From Paenibacillus rhizovicinus (GTDB taxonomy: Bacteria; Bacillota; Bacilli; Paenibacillales; Paenibacillaceae): a stretch of DNA of 64,000 nucleotides. The DNA lies in assembly GCF_010365285.1 (NCBI RefSeq), contig NZ_CP048286.1, positions 3,255,001-3,319,000 of the forward strand. The letters are read 5' to 3'. The first letter of the stretch is position 1. Each line of letters starts with the position of its first letter. Under the pieces are notes generated by a model. That model saw only the letters and a list, made by a program, of their open reading frames with translations. It made no database searches and was not told the DNA's origin. This document shows positions 17,572-25,335 of this stretch, one piece after another. The position numbers and the translations under genes were made by a program.

Positions 17572-18426
17572 CTAGCCTTTAATACCGCTTAGTTTAACAC
17601 CTTCCACAAATTGCTTCTGCGCCAGGAAGAAAATCACAAGTACCGGTAGCAAAACCAGAATCGAGCCTGCCATGAGCGGCCCCCACTCTACCTTCATAAC
17701 CCCCTGAAACATCGCGAGTCCCAACGGAAGCGTGAATTTATTCGTATCGTTCAAATAAATCAACGGTCCGAGCAAATCGTTCCAGCTTCCCTGGAAGGAG
17801 AATATGCCGATCGTAACCAAAGCCGGTATCGACAAGGGCAGGAAAATGCGGTAAAAGATTTTAAAACTGCTCGCCCCGTCGAGCACCGCCGACTCATCCA
17901 GTTCCTTAGGTATCGACATAAAGAACTGACGCAGCAGGAAGATAAATACGGGAGCTCCTCCCAGAAAGCCCGGAATAATGAGCGGTTTGAAGGTATTCGT
18001 CCAACCGATCTTGCTGAAGCCAATAAACACGGGAATCATCGTGACTTCCCCGGGGAGCATGATAGTAGACAGCACCAGAAGAAACCATATACTTTTACCA
18101 GGAAATTGGAACCGGGCAAAACCGTAGGCAACGAGCGCCGAGACAAATACGTTGGATAAGAGATTAAAGAACGTAATCGTCAACGAGTTTTTAAACAGCG
18201 TTGCAAATTCAATTTCACTTACAGCTCGCGAATAGTTCTCCCAATGAAAACCGTCCGGCAAAAACTTCGGTGGAATTTCAAAGATGACGTCTCCCGATTT
18301 CAAGGAAGTCGACAACATCCAAATCAGCGGAAGTAATGTTGTAATGGACAACAACACCAGCAGGCTATATTGGACGATAGCGCGTTTGGTTCTTTTTCGT
18401 TTACTGCCAGCCACATAAGACGACAT
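17572..18426 (-). CDS. Carbohydrate ABC transporter permease, MalG type
   Basis: A 284-residue permease with six predicted membrane helices and the cytoplasmic EAA loop that contacts the ATPase (ELDESAVLDGASSFKIFYRI). The C-terminus QKQFVEGVKLSGIKG is characteristic of MalG-like permeases. It pairs with the permease 5 bp upstream to form the channel. Confidence 0.94.
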   Translation of the reverse strand: MSSYVAGSKRKRTKRAIVQYSLLVLLSITTLLPLIWMLSTSLKSGDVIFEIPPKFLPDGFHWENYSRAVSEIEFATLFKNSLTITFFNLLSNVFVSALVAYGFARFQFPGKSIWFLLVLSTIMLPGEVTMIPVFIGFSKIGWTNTFKPLIIPGFLGGAPVFIFLLRQFFMSIPKELDESAVLDGASSFKIFYRIFLPLSIPALVTIGIFSFQGSWNDLLGPLIYLNDTNKFTLPLGLAMFQGVMKVEWGPLMAGSILVLLPVLVIFFLAQKQFVEGVKLSGIKG

Positions 18427-18431
18427 GCTAG

Positions 18432-19325
18432 TTACCCCCTTTTTCGCTTTGGTCTTGTATTGACTTCGCTTTCATAATAGACCCAGGCCGAAGATGATTT
18501 AAATGCCGCCATCGTCAGAAGCATGATAAGTACGAATAGAACCCAAGCCATCGCCGTCGCATAACCCATCTTGAAAAATTTGAACGCGTTCTCATAAAGA
18601 TAAACCATATAGAAGCGGCCTTGATTGCCCGCGCCGCCAATAATATAAGCGTCCCCGAATTTACGCATCGCACCGACGATTCCCATGATCAGATTATAGA
18701 AAATAACCGGGGACAGCATCGTGAGCGTAATATGTCTGAATTTCTGGAACGCATTCGCGCCGTCGATTTCCGCAGCCTCGTAGAGATGACCCGGAATATC
18801 CTGCAAGCCGGCGAGATATGTCAGCATGCCGCCGCCCGCTCCCCAGACGACCATCATCAGATACGAGTAAAGAACCATATGAGGATCCGTCAGCCAGCCC
18901 TGCTCCGGAATGCCCAGCTTCGACAAAATCAGATTAATCATCCCGAAGTCTTTATCCAGCATCCATTTCCAAAGGAGCGAAATCGCAATCCCGGAAACGA
19001 CGGCCGGCATATAAAGCGCGGTTCGGAAGAAAGCCATCCCTTTCAGTTTGGAATTGACCAGGACGGCAATCAAGATGGAAGTTGCGATGCCGAGCGGAAC
19101 CGAAATAATTGCAAACCTGATTGTAATCCATAAAGCGTTGACGAAATCTTCGTCCCGAAATAAATCCGAATAGTTCTGCAAGCCGACAAACTTTGGCGCA
19201 TTGAACGTGTCCCATTCTGTAAGCCCGATATAAAACGCAAAGATCAGCGGTGCTACAGTTAACAAGATGAACCCGAGAATCCAAGGGGAAATGTATAAAT
19301 AACCTTCGTATTTTTTGAAACGCAC
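18432..19325 (-). CDS. Carbohydrate ABC transporter permease, MalF/UgpA type
   Basis: A permease with six membrane helices beginning YLYISPWILGFILL and an EAA loop (YEAAEIDGANAFQKFRHI). The open frame extends to an ATG at 19373, but the GTG at 19325 has an excellent ribosome site (AAGGAGGGTGATAAG) and starts at the conserved RFKKYEGY, so I take GTG. It is the first gene of the importer operon and is preceded by a promoter with a LacI-type operator. Confidence 0.92.
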   Translation of the reverse strand: MRFKKYEGYLYISPWILGFILLTVAPLIFAFYIGLTEWDTFNAPKFVGLQNYSDLFRDEDFVNALWITIRFAIISVPLGIATSILIAVLVNSKLKGMAFFRTALYMPAVVSGIAISLLWKWMLDKDFGMINLILSKLGIPEQGWLTDPHMVLYSYLMMVVWGAGGGMLTYLAGLQDIPGHLYEAAEIDGANAFQKFRHITLTMLSPVIFYNLIMGIVGAMRKFGDAYIIGGAGNQGRFYMVYLYENAFKFFKMGYATAMAWVLFVLIMLLTMAAFKSSSAWVYYESEVNTRPKRKRG

Positions 19326-19352
19326 CTTATCACCCTCCTTACAAAAAATTTG

Positions 19353-19399
19353 AAAACGTTTTATAATGTACATTTTAAGTTACTTTTTGATTTTGTCAA
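19353..19399 (-). promoter_or_regulatory. Promoter and LacI-type operator of the ABC importer operon
   Basis: On the minus strand a consensus -35 TTGACA (19394-19399) is followed after 16 bp by TAAAAT (19372-19377). The palindrome AAAACGTTTT (19353-19362) lies at the expected transcription start. With the flanking TTG it also resembles a catabolite-responsive element. The LacI regulator encoded divergently is the likely ligand-controlled repressor. Confidence 0.65.
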
Positions 19400-19861
19400 C
19401 ATTATTTAACAGGTTTGTAATTAATTATTTATTTTAAATATTTTATTGTAATGTCTTGTCATGTAATCCCCACACGAAAACAGGAAAATCGAGAACGATT
19501 TCCCCTCCGATACGCGTATAGAACGAAGCCTGTAGCTTCAGCTTCGGCATGCCCGATCTAGGCTTCTAGACACCATTTTTCTCTACAAAGAACAGCATTT
19601 CCGAATGCTCGCTGTCCTTCGACTCACGTATCCTGAAGGTCATCATTTCGTTCTTGGATAACGCATCATCGTTTGAATTCCTCTGAACGACTTGATTCGA
19701 TCTCGACATGACAAACAAGGTGACTCATCCTCAAATAGCAAATTACATAATCTTGAAATTAGGCTAACAACATTATTTATTACTTCTATCATGTTGTCAA
19801 TCGCAAAAGAACAGTCCTAAATTTTCCAAGAAAACCGCTTTCTTTTTTCGCTTTTTTCCAA
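19400..19861. other. Spacer between divergent units with possible coding remnants
   Basis: No intact gene. On the minus strand a 47-codon frame begins at 19709 (MSRSNQVVQRNSNDDALSKN...) and, past its stop, another frame over about 19450-19545 reads plausibly (QASFYTRIGGEIVLDFPVF). They may be pieces of a decayed gene. I could not assign a family, and neither has a clear ribosome site. Confidence 0.3.
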
Positions 19862-19879
19862 TATAATTTGTAACGTTAC
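19862..19879 (+). promoter_or_regulatory. -10 box and operator of the LacI-family gene
   Basis: TATAAT (19862-19867) is followed by the perfect palindrome GTAACGTTAC (19870-19879), which overlaps the likely transcription start. The central AACGTT is shared with the operator at the importer promoter, consistent with one repressor controlling both, including itself. Confidence 0.5.
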
Positions 19880-19930
19880 TACCTGTTATTTTTTTTGAGC
19901 GCTTGCTCATATGGAAGGGGGCGGCATCAT

Positions 19931-20947
19931 TTGAAGCAAACGAAAGTGAACATGCAGACAATTGCAGACACGATACATATCTCCAAAAACTCCGTCTCGC
20001 AGGCATTGACCGGCAAAGACGGCGTGAGCGAGGAAACCAGACGTCTCGTCTTCGAAACGGCAGAGAAGCTCGGCTATGTGTACTCCGAAACCCGGAAGAA
20101 GAAACAGCAGGAGCGGAGCCGGACCATCGCCCTGATCGCTTCGGAATACGCTTTCTCTCAGCGTAGTTTCTTCGGTGAAATCTATCTCGCGATCGAGAAG
20201 GAGTGCTCCGAACGCGGCATTTCCTTGCTGATACAATCCGTGAATACGGAAGCGAGAGACCGGCTTATTCTCCCTTCTGTTCTTGACAGCCAGACCATAG
20301 ACGGCGTTCTCATTCTCTCGCACATCAGTACCGAATATATAAATGCCATATTGGAAACGAACATTCCCGCCATTCTAATTGACCATCATCACCCTGATAT
20401 TCATGCGGACTGCATCCTGACGAATAACCGCTTCGCGGGCTATGAGGCGGTACGTTATTTAATTCAGCTCGGCCACCAAAAAATAGGATATTGGGGTAAC
20501 GTGAACATTTCCCCAAGTTATTACGAGCGGTTCGAGGCGTACCTCCGGGCCATGAATGACGCCAGCCTCCCTGTTGATCCTGAATGGGTCGTTAAAGACG
20601 CAATCGAGGATATCAACGATATGCAAAAGAAGCTTTCGAACATGAAGGCTTTTCCGACTGCCTGGTTTTGCGTCAACGATGGACTTGGCTTTCTACTCAT
20701 ATCCAGTCTTAATCAATTAGGAATCAAGGTTCCTGACGACATATCCGTATGCAGTTTCGATAACGGCCAATTGTCGCAGATTAGTTCGCCGCCGACAACG
20801 ACGGTCACAATCGATCTTCCCATTTATGGACGGAAGGCGGTTGAACAACTGTTATGGAGAATAGACAACCCGAATGAACCTCATATGGAAATTCTGCTTC
20901 CTGCCAAATTGATACCGCGTGAATCAACGAGACAACTGACATCTTAG
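19931..20947 (+). CDS. LacI-family transcriptional regulator
   Basis: A 338-residue LacI/GalR regulator. It has an N-terminal HTH and hinge (VNMQTIADTIHISKNSVSQALTGK, about 6-50) and a periplasmic-binding-protein-like effector domain (FGEIYLAIEKECSERGI..., PAILIDHHHP, GYEAVRYLIQLGHQKIGY). I place the start at TTG 19931, which follows GGAAGGGGG; the next in-frame ATG at 19952 would cut into the HTH. It is divergent from the sugar importer and probably represses it. The sugar is unknown. Confidence 0.9.
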   Translation: MKQTKVNMQTIADTIHISKNSVSQALTGKDGVSEETRRLVFETAEKLGYVYSETRKKKQQERSRTIALIASEYAFSQRSFFGEIYLAIEKECSERGISLLIQSVNTEARDRLILPSVLDSQTIDGVLILSHISTEYINAILETNIPAILIDHHHPDIHADCILTNNRFAGYEAVRYLIQLGHQKIGYWGNVNISPSYYERFEAYLRAMNDASLPVDPEWVVKDAIEDINDMQKKLSNMKAFPTAWFCVNDGLGFLLISSLNQLGIKVPDDISVCSFDNGQLSQISSPPTTTVTIDLPIYGRKAVEQLLWRIDNPNEPHMEILLPAKLIPRESTRQLTS

Positions 20948-20993
20948 TTCTCAACTAGAACAACTGGTTTCTTGTGGCCGATCTGCATGGGTA

Positions 20994-21039
20994 CCCTGCA
21001 CGGGACATTTTTGAATGTGTTCGATGCAGGGGGCTTTTT
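20994..21039 (+). terminator. Terminator of the LacI-family gene
   Basis: Stem CCCTGCA / TGCAGGG with a long loop is followed by GGGCTTTTT, about 45 bp past the stop codon. Confidence 0.7.
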
Positions 21040-21077
21040 GGCATGCTTGAATATATTGTCGGGAACCGCCACAAAAA

Positions 21078-21127
21078 AACGCATCGCTGTCCTGCCGGAA
21101 CGAAGTCCGTCAAAGACGCGATGCGTT
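21078..21127 (-). terminator. Minus-strand terminator downstream of the left tmRNA copy
   Basis: A perfect 10-bp stem AACGCATCGC / GCGATGCGTT is followed on the minus strand by seven T residues. It lies 75 bp past the first terminator of the left tmRNA copy and may be a backup or end an unidentified short transcript. Confidence 0.65.
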
Positions 21128-21201
21128 AGTAGTAGAATGACAGTTGCAATACTACCTCCAAACCAGTTCGGGCTACAATTGGGCTCAATTTAAGACAGAA
21201 C

Positions 21202-21231
21202 AAAGCCCCGTCCTCACGAGGACGGGGCTTT
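21202..21231 (-). terminator. Terminator of the left tmRNA copy
   Basis: A 12-13 bp GC-rich stem (AAAGCCCCGTCC / GGACGGGGCTTT) begins directly after the tmRNA 3' CCA on the minus strand. Its sequence differs from the terminator of the right copy. Confidence 0.85.
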
Positions 21232-21235
21232 CATT

Positions 21236-21587
21236 TGGTGGAGGCGAGGGGATTTGAACCCCTGTCCGAAGACAACGCCACACAGGCTTCTACGGGTGTA
21301 GTCACAGTTTTGATGTCACCCTAGCAGCGCCCCGTAACCGGCTATGCGTTGGGTCAGCCTGATTGTCTTATTCCGTCGACCCCAGGCGGAGACCGAACGG
21401 CGTATCCCACTATTTGTTAGCCCCTAGTCTAGTCACATGGGCGATGCTAGGTAGGAGCACGCTAACAGGTTATTAAGCTGCTAAAGCGTAGGATTGTTGT
21501 TGTTTGCCGTTTAATAGGCTTTAGCGTTGATGAAGCAGACGACTCCCTGCTACCCGCAACCCATGCTCGAACTATCCCCGTCGAATC
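21236..21587 (-). ncRNA. ssrA: tmRNA gene copy lacking the 5' acceptor strand
   Basis: This 352-nt stretch is, as far as I can read, identical to bases 14-365 of the intact tmRNA at 32148-32512. It includes the tag frame (21473-21508, GKQQQSYALAA), the pseudoknot region, the T-loop sequence GGGGTTCAAATCCCC and the 3' CCA. It lacks the first 13 nt (GGGGGCGTTTATG), which form the 5' side of the acceptor stem. The sequence found instead (AGTGCTTACC) cannot pair with the 3' end. Alanine charging would therefore fail, so it is probably a non-functional displaced or duplicated copy. No promoter of its own is evident. Confidence 0.85.
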
Positions 21588-21898
21588 GGTAAGCACTAGC
21601 GCGTAGAGCTTCGAGGTCTGCTGGTACAGATCGAAGCCATGGACGTCTTGATCTTATCATGCTGCATCGTGTAGATCGCATTGTAAGAGACCGAAGCCAT
21701 AAAGATGGCGAATCCGACTGAACCTATGGTCAACAGCACCATGATTCGTTTGCGAAGCGAGGAGAACCCGAACCGTTTGCGCAGCTGATGATCAAGATGT
21801 ATATTGGCCTCTGATCCGTTGCAGTCGACTAATTGAGTGCGTCGAGCAATCACTTTCAAACCGGAGCGGTGTCCAGCCAGTTTATATATTATGATCAC
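21588..21898 (-). pseudogene. Broken N-terminal fragment of a membrane sensor-like protein
   Basis: A minus-strand frame contains SLRKRIMVLLTIGSVGFAIF followed by YNAIYTMQHDKIK, the layout of the first membrane helix of a sensor kinase or receptor. After KTSMAS the frame shifts; the +1 frame reads DLYQQTSKLYALVLTD and runs straight into the tmRNA copy at GATTCGACG. The rest of the gene is absent. The family is tentative; that it is broken is clear. Confidence 0.55.
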
Positions 21899-21931
21899 GA
21901 GTCCGCCGACCTACAACAGGGTTGCGGGCGC

Positions 21932-22519
21932 TTAAAAAAACATTCTTTCGGTTAACCACAAGCCCCCTAATACAAAAGCGATCGCTGAACAGACATTGAC
22001 GACTCTCACTGAAAACTTCCATTTGTGAATAAAGAAGAGCAGAGGCAACAATATCGCGAGAATTCCTAGCTGGGCAACCTCTATTCCTAAATTGAAACTA
22101 AAGATATTAAATGCCAAATAGTTCTTTGCCAGGTTCATGCCCTTTAATAGATCGGCGAACCCCATGCCATGGATCAAACCAAATACGAACGTAATCATCC
22201 AGCGTTTCTTCACGTCTTTTTTGAAAATATTTTCAATGGCGACATAGCAAATGCTAAGCGCAATCGCCGGTTCAACGATACTGGACGGAACGTTGATAAT
22301 ATCGAGCACCGTCAAGGTCAACGTTAAGCAATGCGCGATGGTAAATGCCGTAATGACCGCCGCATATTGTTTAATCGTTTGCCTTGCAATCAACAGCGAA
22401 AAAATAAACAAGAGGTGATCATAGCCCGTCAAAATATGTTCTACGCCTAGTCTGAAGAATGAGATGAATGCAGAAATCATTTCTATGAACCCCCCCCCGA
22501 ATTTCCAAAGATTAGTCAT
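21932..22519 (-). CDS. HupE/UreJ-family membrane protein (short form)
   Basis: A membrane protein of about 195 residues with six to seven helices and the full HupE/UreJ motif set: GVEHILTGYDHLLFI, FTIAHCLTL, ALSICYVAIEN, FGLIHGMGFA and FNLGIEVAQL. The conserved His, Asp and Glu residues inside the membrane suggest metal handling; HupE homologues are linked to nickel or cobalt uptake, but this branch is uncharacterised. I take the ATG at 22519, which overlaps the preceding stop and follows AAGGAAAAGG. A nine-G tract lies between it and another in-frame ATG at 22480. It is the last gene of a three-gene set. Confidence 0.8.
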   Translation of the reverse strand: MTNLWKFGGGFIEMISAFISFFRLGVEHILTGYDHLLFIFSLLIARQTIKQYAAVITAFTIAHCLTLTLTVLDIINVPSSIVEPAIALSICYVAIENIFKKDVKKRWMITFVFGLIHGMGFADLLKGMNLAKNYLAFNIFSFNLGIEVAQLGILAILLPLLFFIHKWKFSVRVVNVCSAIAFVLGGLWLTERMFF

Positions 22520-23789
22520 TTCCTTTTCCTTTTGAATAAACAAAACTAAAGATCAGATAGATGCATAAACTTGCCATACCCGAGCTCCATAGTAAGATCC
22601 TGAATGTGGAAGAAAGGGGATCCCTATCTGCCTCTATTGCAGTGTTCAGGAGTATCTTCCGTCCGCTGTACACAGTGAGATAATGAGCCATGAACAAAGC
22701 GGCAGCCATATGCAAACCGCTCAAGGAAACGAAAACCATTCTGCCGGTTATCCGCGACAGCGGAGCAAGCAGCTTGATTACCAGGATGGAAAGGATCGAT
22801 AAGCCCAGCAGCCACAGGAAAAACCGCGGATCGACTTCCGGCTCTTGCTTGAACTTCAGGATTAGAATAGGGCCAAGTGAAGTCAGGGCAAGAAGGAAAA
22901 TAGGCTTGGCAAGCCGGTCAAAGTAATGGCTCGCATTGAAATATTTCCAAAATTTAGCCGGAAAGAGCGATATGACTACAGCCAGATAATAAATAAGACA
23001 ACCGATAAAGCCGACCATCATGTTCTTATGGCGTACAAGTTCGCTTTTCTTAACGGCATAATTAAAGCGGTCTTCCGGACTCGCGAGTGCTATGGCCTGA
23101 TTGAGGGTTCGAATAGCCTTACTAACATGACGCTGCTTCACGAGAATGTCAGCGTACAATCGCAGGGCCAAAGCTTGGTCCGTATTTGCAATGTCCGCCT
23201 TGCCAAAGCCGGCTATATAATCTTGCACGTGCTCGCTTGCCGCTTGATATTCGGCAGCTTCAAAATATTTGTTAGCCAAATAGATATGCATTTCGGGCGC
23301 AATCGCTGCCTGCTCATTCTTTGAAAGAATGATTTCGACTTTCGCCAGTCTTTGTTGAATCGAAATATTGTCTTCTTCCGACTGAGCGCTTCTAAAATCC
23401 CGCAATGCTTGCCATTCGGAACGTCTCTCCTCGAGATACGTTATTCTGTCTCGAAAGTCCTTGGAGAAGGTCCCCTTCGGGAAATGGTCGAGATACGTCT
23501 GATACAAGGTCAATGCCTTGTCAAAATCAAATAGATAGTCGTCGTAGATATGCGTTAACTGCTTGTACACGACCTGGTCATTCAGGTCCGGGTTCTTGGC
23601 CAACAGTTCTTCCATGACCATTGCCGCCTGCTCATAATCTTTAGCGGCAAAGAGTTCGTTCGCTTTAGTGCGGTATTCCTGTTCGTCGACGGCAGAACTG
23701 CTTTGAGCCATGCAAGTGCCAGTAATCATAATGAAGATCATGACTATCATCATGAAAGCAAAGAAATACGGTGCACGATTCTTCTTCAT
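22512..23789 (-). CDS. Exported TPR protein with C-terminal membrane domain
   Basis: A 425-residue protein. It has a signal peptide (about 1-25, ending TCMAQS), tetratricopeptide-like helical repeats (about 30-245, e.g. KANELFAAKDYEQAAMVMEE) and five or so membrane helices from about 255 to the end. The repeats therefore sit outside the membrane. The ATG at 23789 follows AGGAAGAGAG; the longer frame runs into the upstream gene. It lies between two HupE-like genes, 22 bp after one and overlapping the other, so the three proteins probably form one complex. I do not know a named family with this exact layout. Confidence 0.75.
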   Translation of the reverse strand: MKKNRAPYFFAFMMIVMIFIMITGTCMAQSSSAVDEQEYRTKANELFAAKDYEQAAMVMEELLAKNPDLNDQVVYKQLTHIYDDYLFDFDKALTLYQTYLDHFPKGTFSKDFRDRITYLEERRSEWQALRDFRSAQSEEDNISIQQRLAKVEIILSKNEQAAIAPEMHIYLANKYFEAAEYQAASEHVQDYIAGFGKADIANTDQALALRLYADILVKQRHVSKAIRTLNQAIALASPEDRFNYAVKKSELVRHKNMMVGFIGCLIYYLAVVISLFPAKFWKYFNASHYFDRLAKPIFLLALTSLGPILILKFKQEPEVDPRFFLWLLGLSILSILVIKLLAPLSRITGRMVFVSLSGLHMAAALFMAHYLTVYSGRKILLNTAIEADRDPLSSTFRILLWSSGMASLCIYLIFSFVYSKGKGND

Positions 23790-23811
23790 GGATATCTCTC
23801 TTCCTGCTTTC

Positions 23812-24963
23812 TTAGAATGGTACGAGTTGCAAATCGAATAGCCGATCGACGAACCAAATGAAACCGACAATAAAAATGGCTGCGGATGTTACGACGGTTA
23901 CTCTTCTGAGAGAAAACTTTTTCTTTATCAAGTAAAGAAGGGGCAGCGTGATTAATAAAATCGACAGTTGTCCGAGTTCTACGCCGACATTGAACGAAAC
24001 CACCGAGCGAACAAGATTCGACTTGTCCGCGACATATTCCTGAAGGACGCTGGCAAAACCGAATCCATGAACCAAGCCGAACATAAAGGTAACCAGCCAT
24101 CGATAATTGACCTCTTTGGACAATAGGTTTTCCGCCGCGATATAACAGATGGAAAGGGCAATGACGCTTTCGACGAACTTCGCGTTCAGATTGACAATAT
24201 GCATGGCCGCCAGCAATAAAGTTATGCTGTGCGCCACGGTAAACGACGTGATAATTTTTATGGCTTCCCTTGCGGATAAACCGATCACGATTAAAGCGAG
24301 CAAGAACGCGACGTGATCATACCCGGTTAAGATATGCTTGATGCCGAGGCCTACGAAAGTGGCGATATCGGACAAGAATGCCGCGGTCTTATCGGAGAAT
24401 TCCCATACGCTATTGTTGGCGTCGAATATATATTGCAAATCCGGCTGGGTCTTATCGAAGACCGCCTGCACCGAATCGTCATCGGCATCGGTATAATAAA
24501 TATAGCCAAGATTCGCATGTTGATTGTTGGTTTCGTCAAATAAAAGATGATACGCGATTTTCACTTTGTTCTCTTGCCAATCAAAGTCCAGATCGCTTAT
24601 TCTCAGCCATATTTTCCACAGTGTCCCTTCCCGCTCGATCTTAACCACCTTTTCCGGATAGGAGCGGTCGTTGATGGAAACCGATAGCTTCTCGTCGATA
24701 TACGGTTGGATGACTTCGGTCGTCATTTCGCGGAGCTGGTCATCCGTGAGCTTATCCAGGTCATACCCAAGTTCCTTGATTCCTTTAATCTCCTGAAACA
24801 AAGCGGGGTCGAGCTCTATCGTGGACAGAATACGATCCTTGCCAAAGGCCCATTTGGAGCCTCCCAGATACATGTCGTGAGCAAGCACGGGGGTCATTCC
24901 GCAAAGAAATAAAGCGATGACCAGGATCAAAGCCGCTAGTTTTCTGTACCCTTGTAAAAGCAT
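23812..24963 (-). CDS. HupE/UreJ-family membrane protein with extracellular N-domain
   Basis: A protein of about 383 residues. The signal peptide ends VLAHD, an extracytoplasmic domain of about 150 residues follows, then a seven-helix HupE/UreJ domain with GIKHILTGYDHVAFL, FTVAHSITL, FGLVHGFGFA and FNVGVELGQL. The same four motif blocks occur in the short paralogue two genes downstream. Transported ion or partner is unknown. The ATG at 24963 is the first that leaves a normal signal peptide; the ribosome site (GAAAAGAG) is weak. Upstream lies a possible PhoP box (25082-25120). Confidence 0.8.
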   Translation of the reverse strand: MLLQGYRKLAALILVIALFLCGMTPVLAHDMYLGGSKWAFGKDRILSTIELDPALFQEIKGIKELGYDLDKLTDDQLREMTTEVIQPYIDEKLSVSINDRSYPEKVVKIEREGTLWKIWLRISDLDFDWQENKVKIAYHLLFDETNNQHANLGYIYYTDADDDSVQAVFDKTQPDLQYIFDANNSVWEFSDKTAAFLSDIATFVGLGIKHILTGYDHVAFLLALIVIGLSAREAIKIITSFTVAHSITLLLAAMHIVNLNAKFVESVIALSICYIAAENLLSKEVNYRWLVTFMFGLVHGFGFASVLQEYVADKSNLVRSVVSFNVGVELGQLSILLITLPLLYLIKKKFSLRRVTVVTSAAIFIVGFIWFVDRLFDLQLVPF

Positions 24964-25059
24964 CACGATGCACTCTTTTCTTCTGTAAGTTATGCCGAGG
25001 CCGAAAGGAACGCGCTGCGACGATTGACCTGATGGCAATACGGAAACCGGACTGAATCC

Positions 25060-25120
25060 ATTATTCTTACTTAGTTAATAGTATGAAAGATATGTATGCC
25101 GAACGTTAAGTTTATGTTGT
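25060..25120 (-). promoter_or_regulatory. Possible PhoP box and promoter for the HupE-TPR-HupE genes
   Basis: On the minus strand the hexamers ACAACA (25115-25120), TTAACG (25104-25109), CATACA (25093-25098) and TTCATA (25082-25087) repeat at exactly 11 bp. The Bacillus PhoP consensus is TT(A/T/C)A(C/T)A. TTCATA fits fully, the others partly. A -10-like AATAAT (25060-25065) lies 16 bp downstream. This is weaker than the site at 28644-28684. Confidence 0.4.
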
Positions 25121-25178
25121 TTTCTCGTAAAATCGAAGGTGCGGCGCGATCCAAAGCAACAATGCCGCAGCAAAAAAG

Positions 25179-25218
25179 AAATGGCGGAGAAAGGATGAAT
25201 TCCCTAACGCCGCCATTT
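25179..25218 (-). terminator. Terminator of the surface phosphatase gene
   Basis: Stem AAATGGCGG / CCGCCATTT with a T-rich tract (TTTCTTTTTT) on the minus strand, about 120 bp past the stop codon. Confidence 0.65.
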
Positions 25219-25335
25219 TGGATTACCTATGTTTTTGGTATACCATCCATCCCGCGATGGAGGTGGTCTTGCCTTTTATGACAGTTCGTTACGAGGCAGG
25301 CAGGGCGCGTGACATGCCCCGCTGCCGCTCATGGC

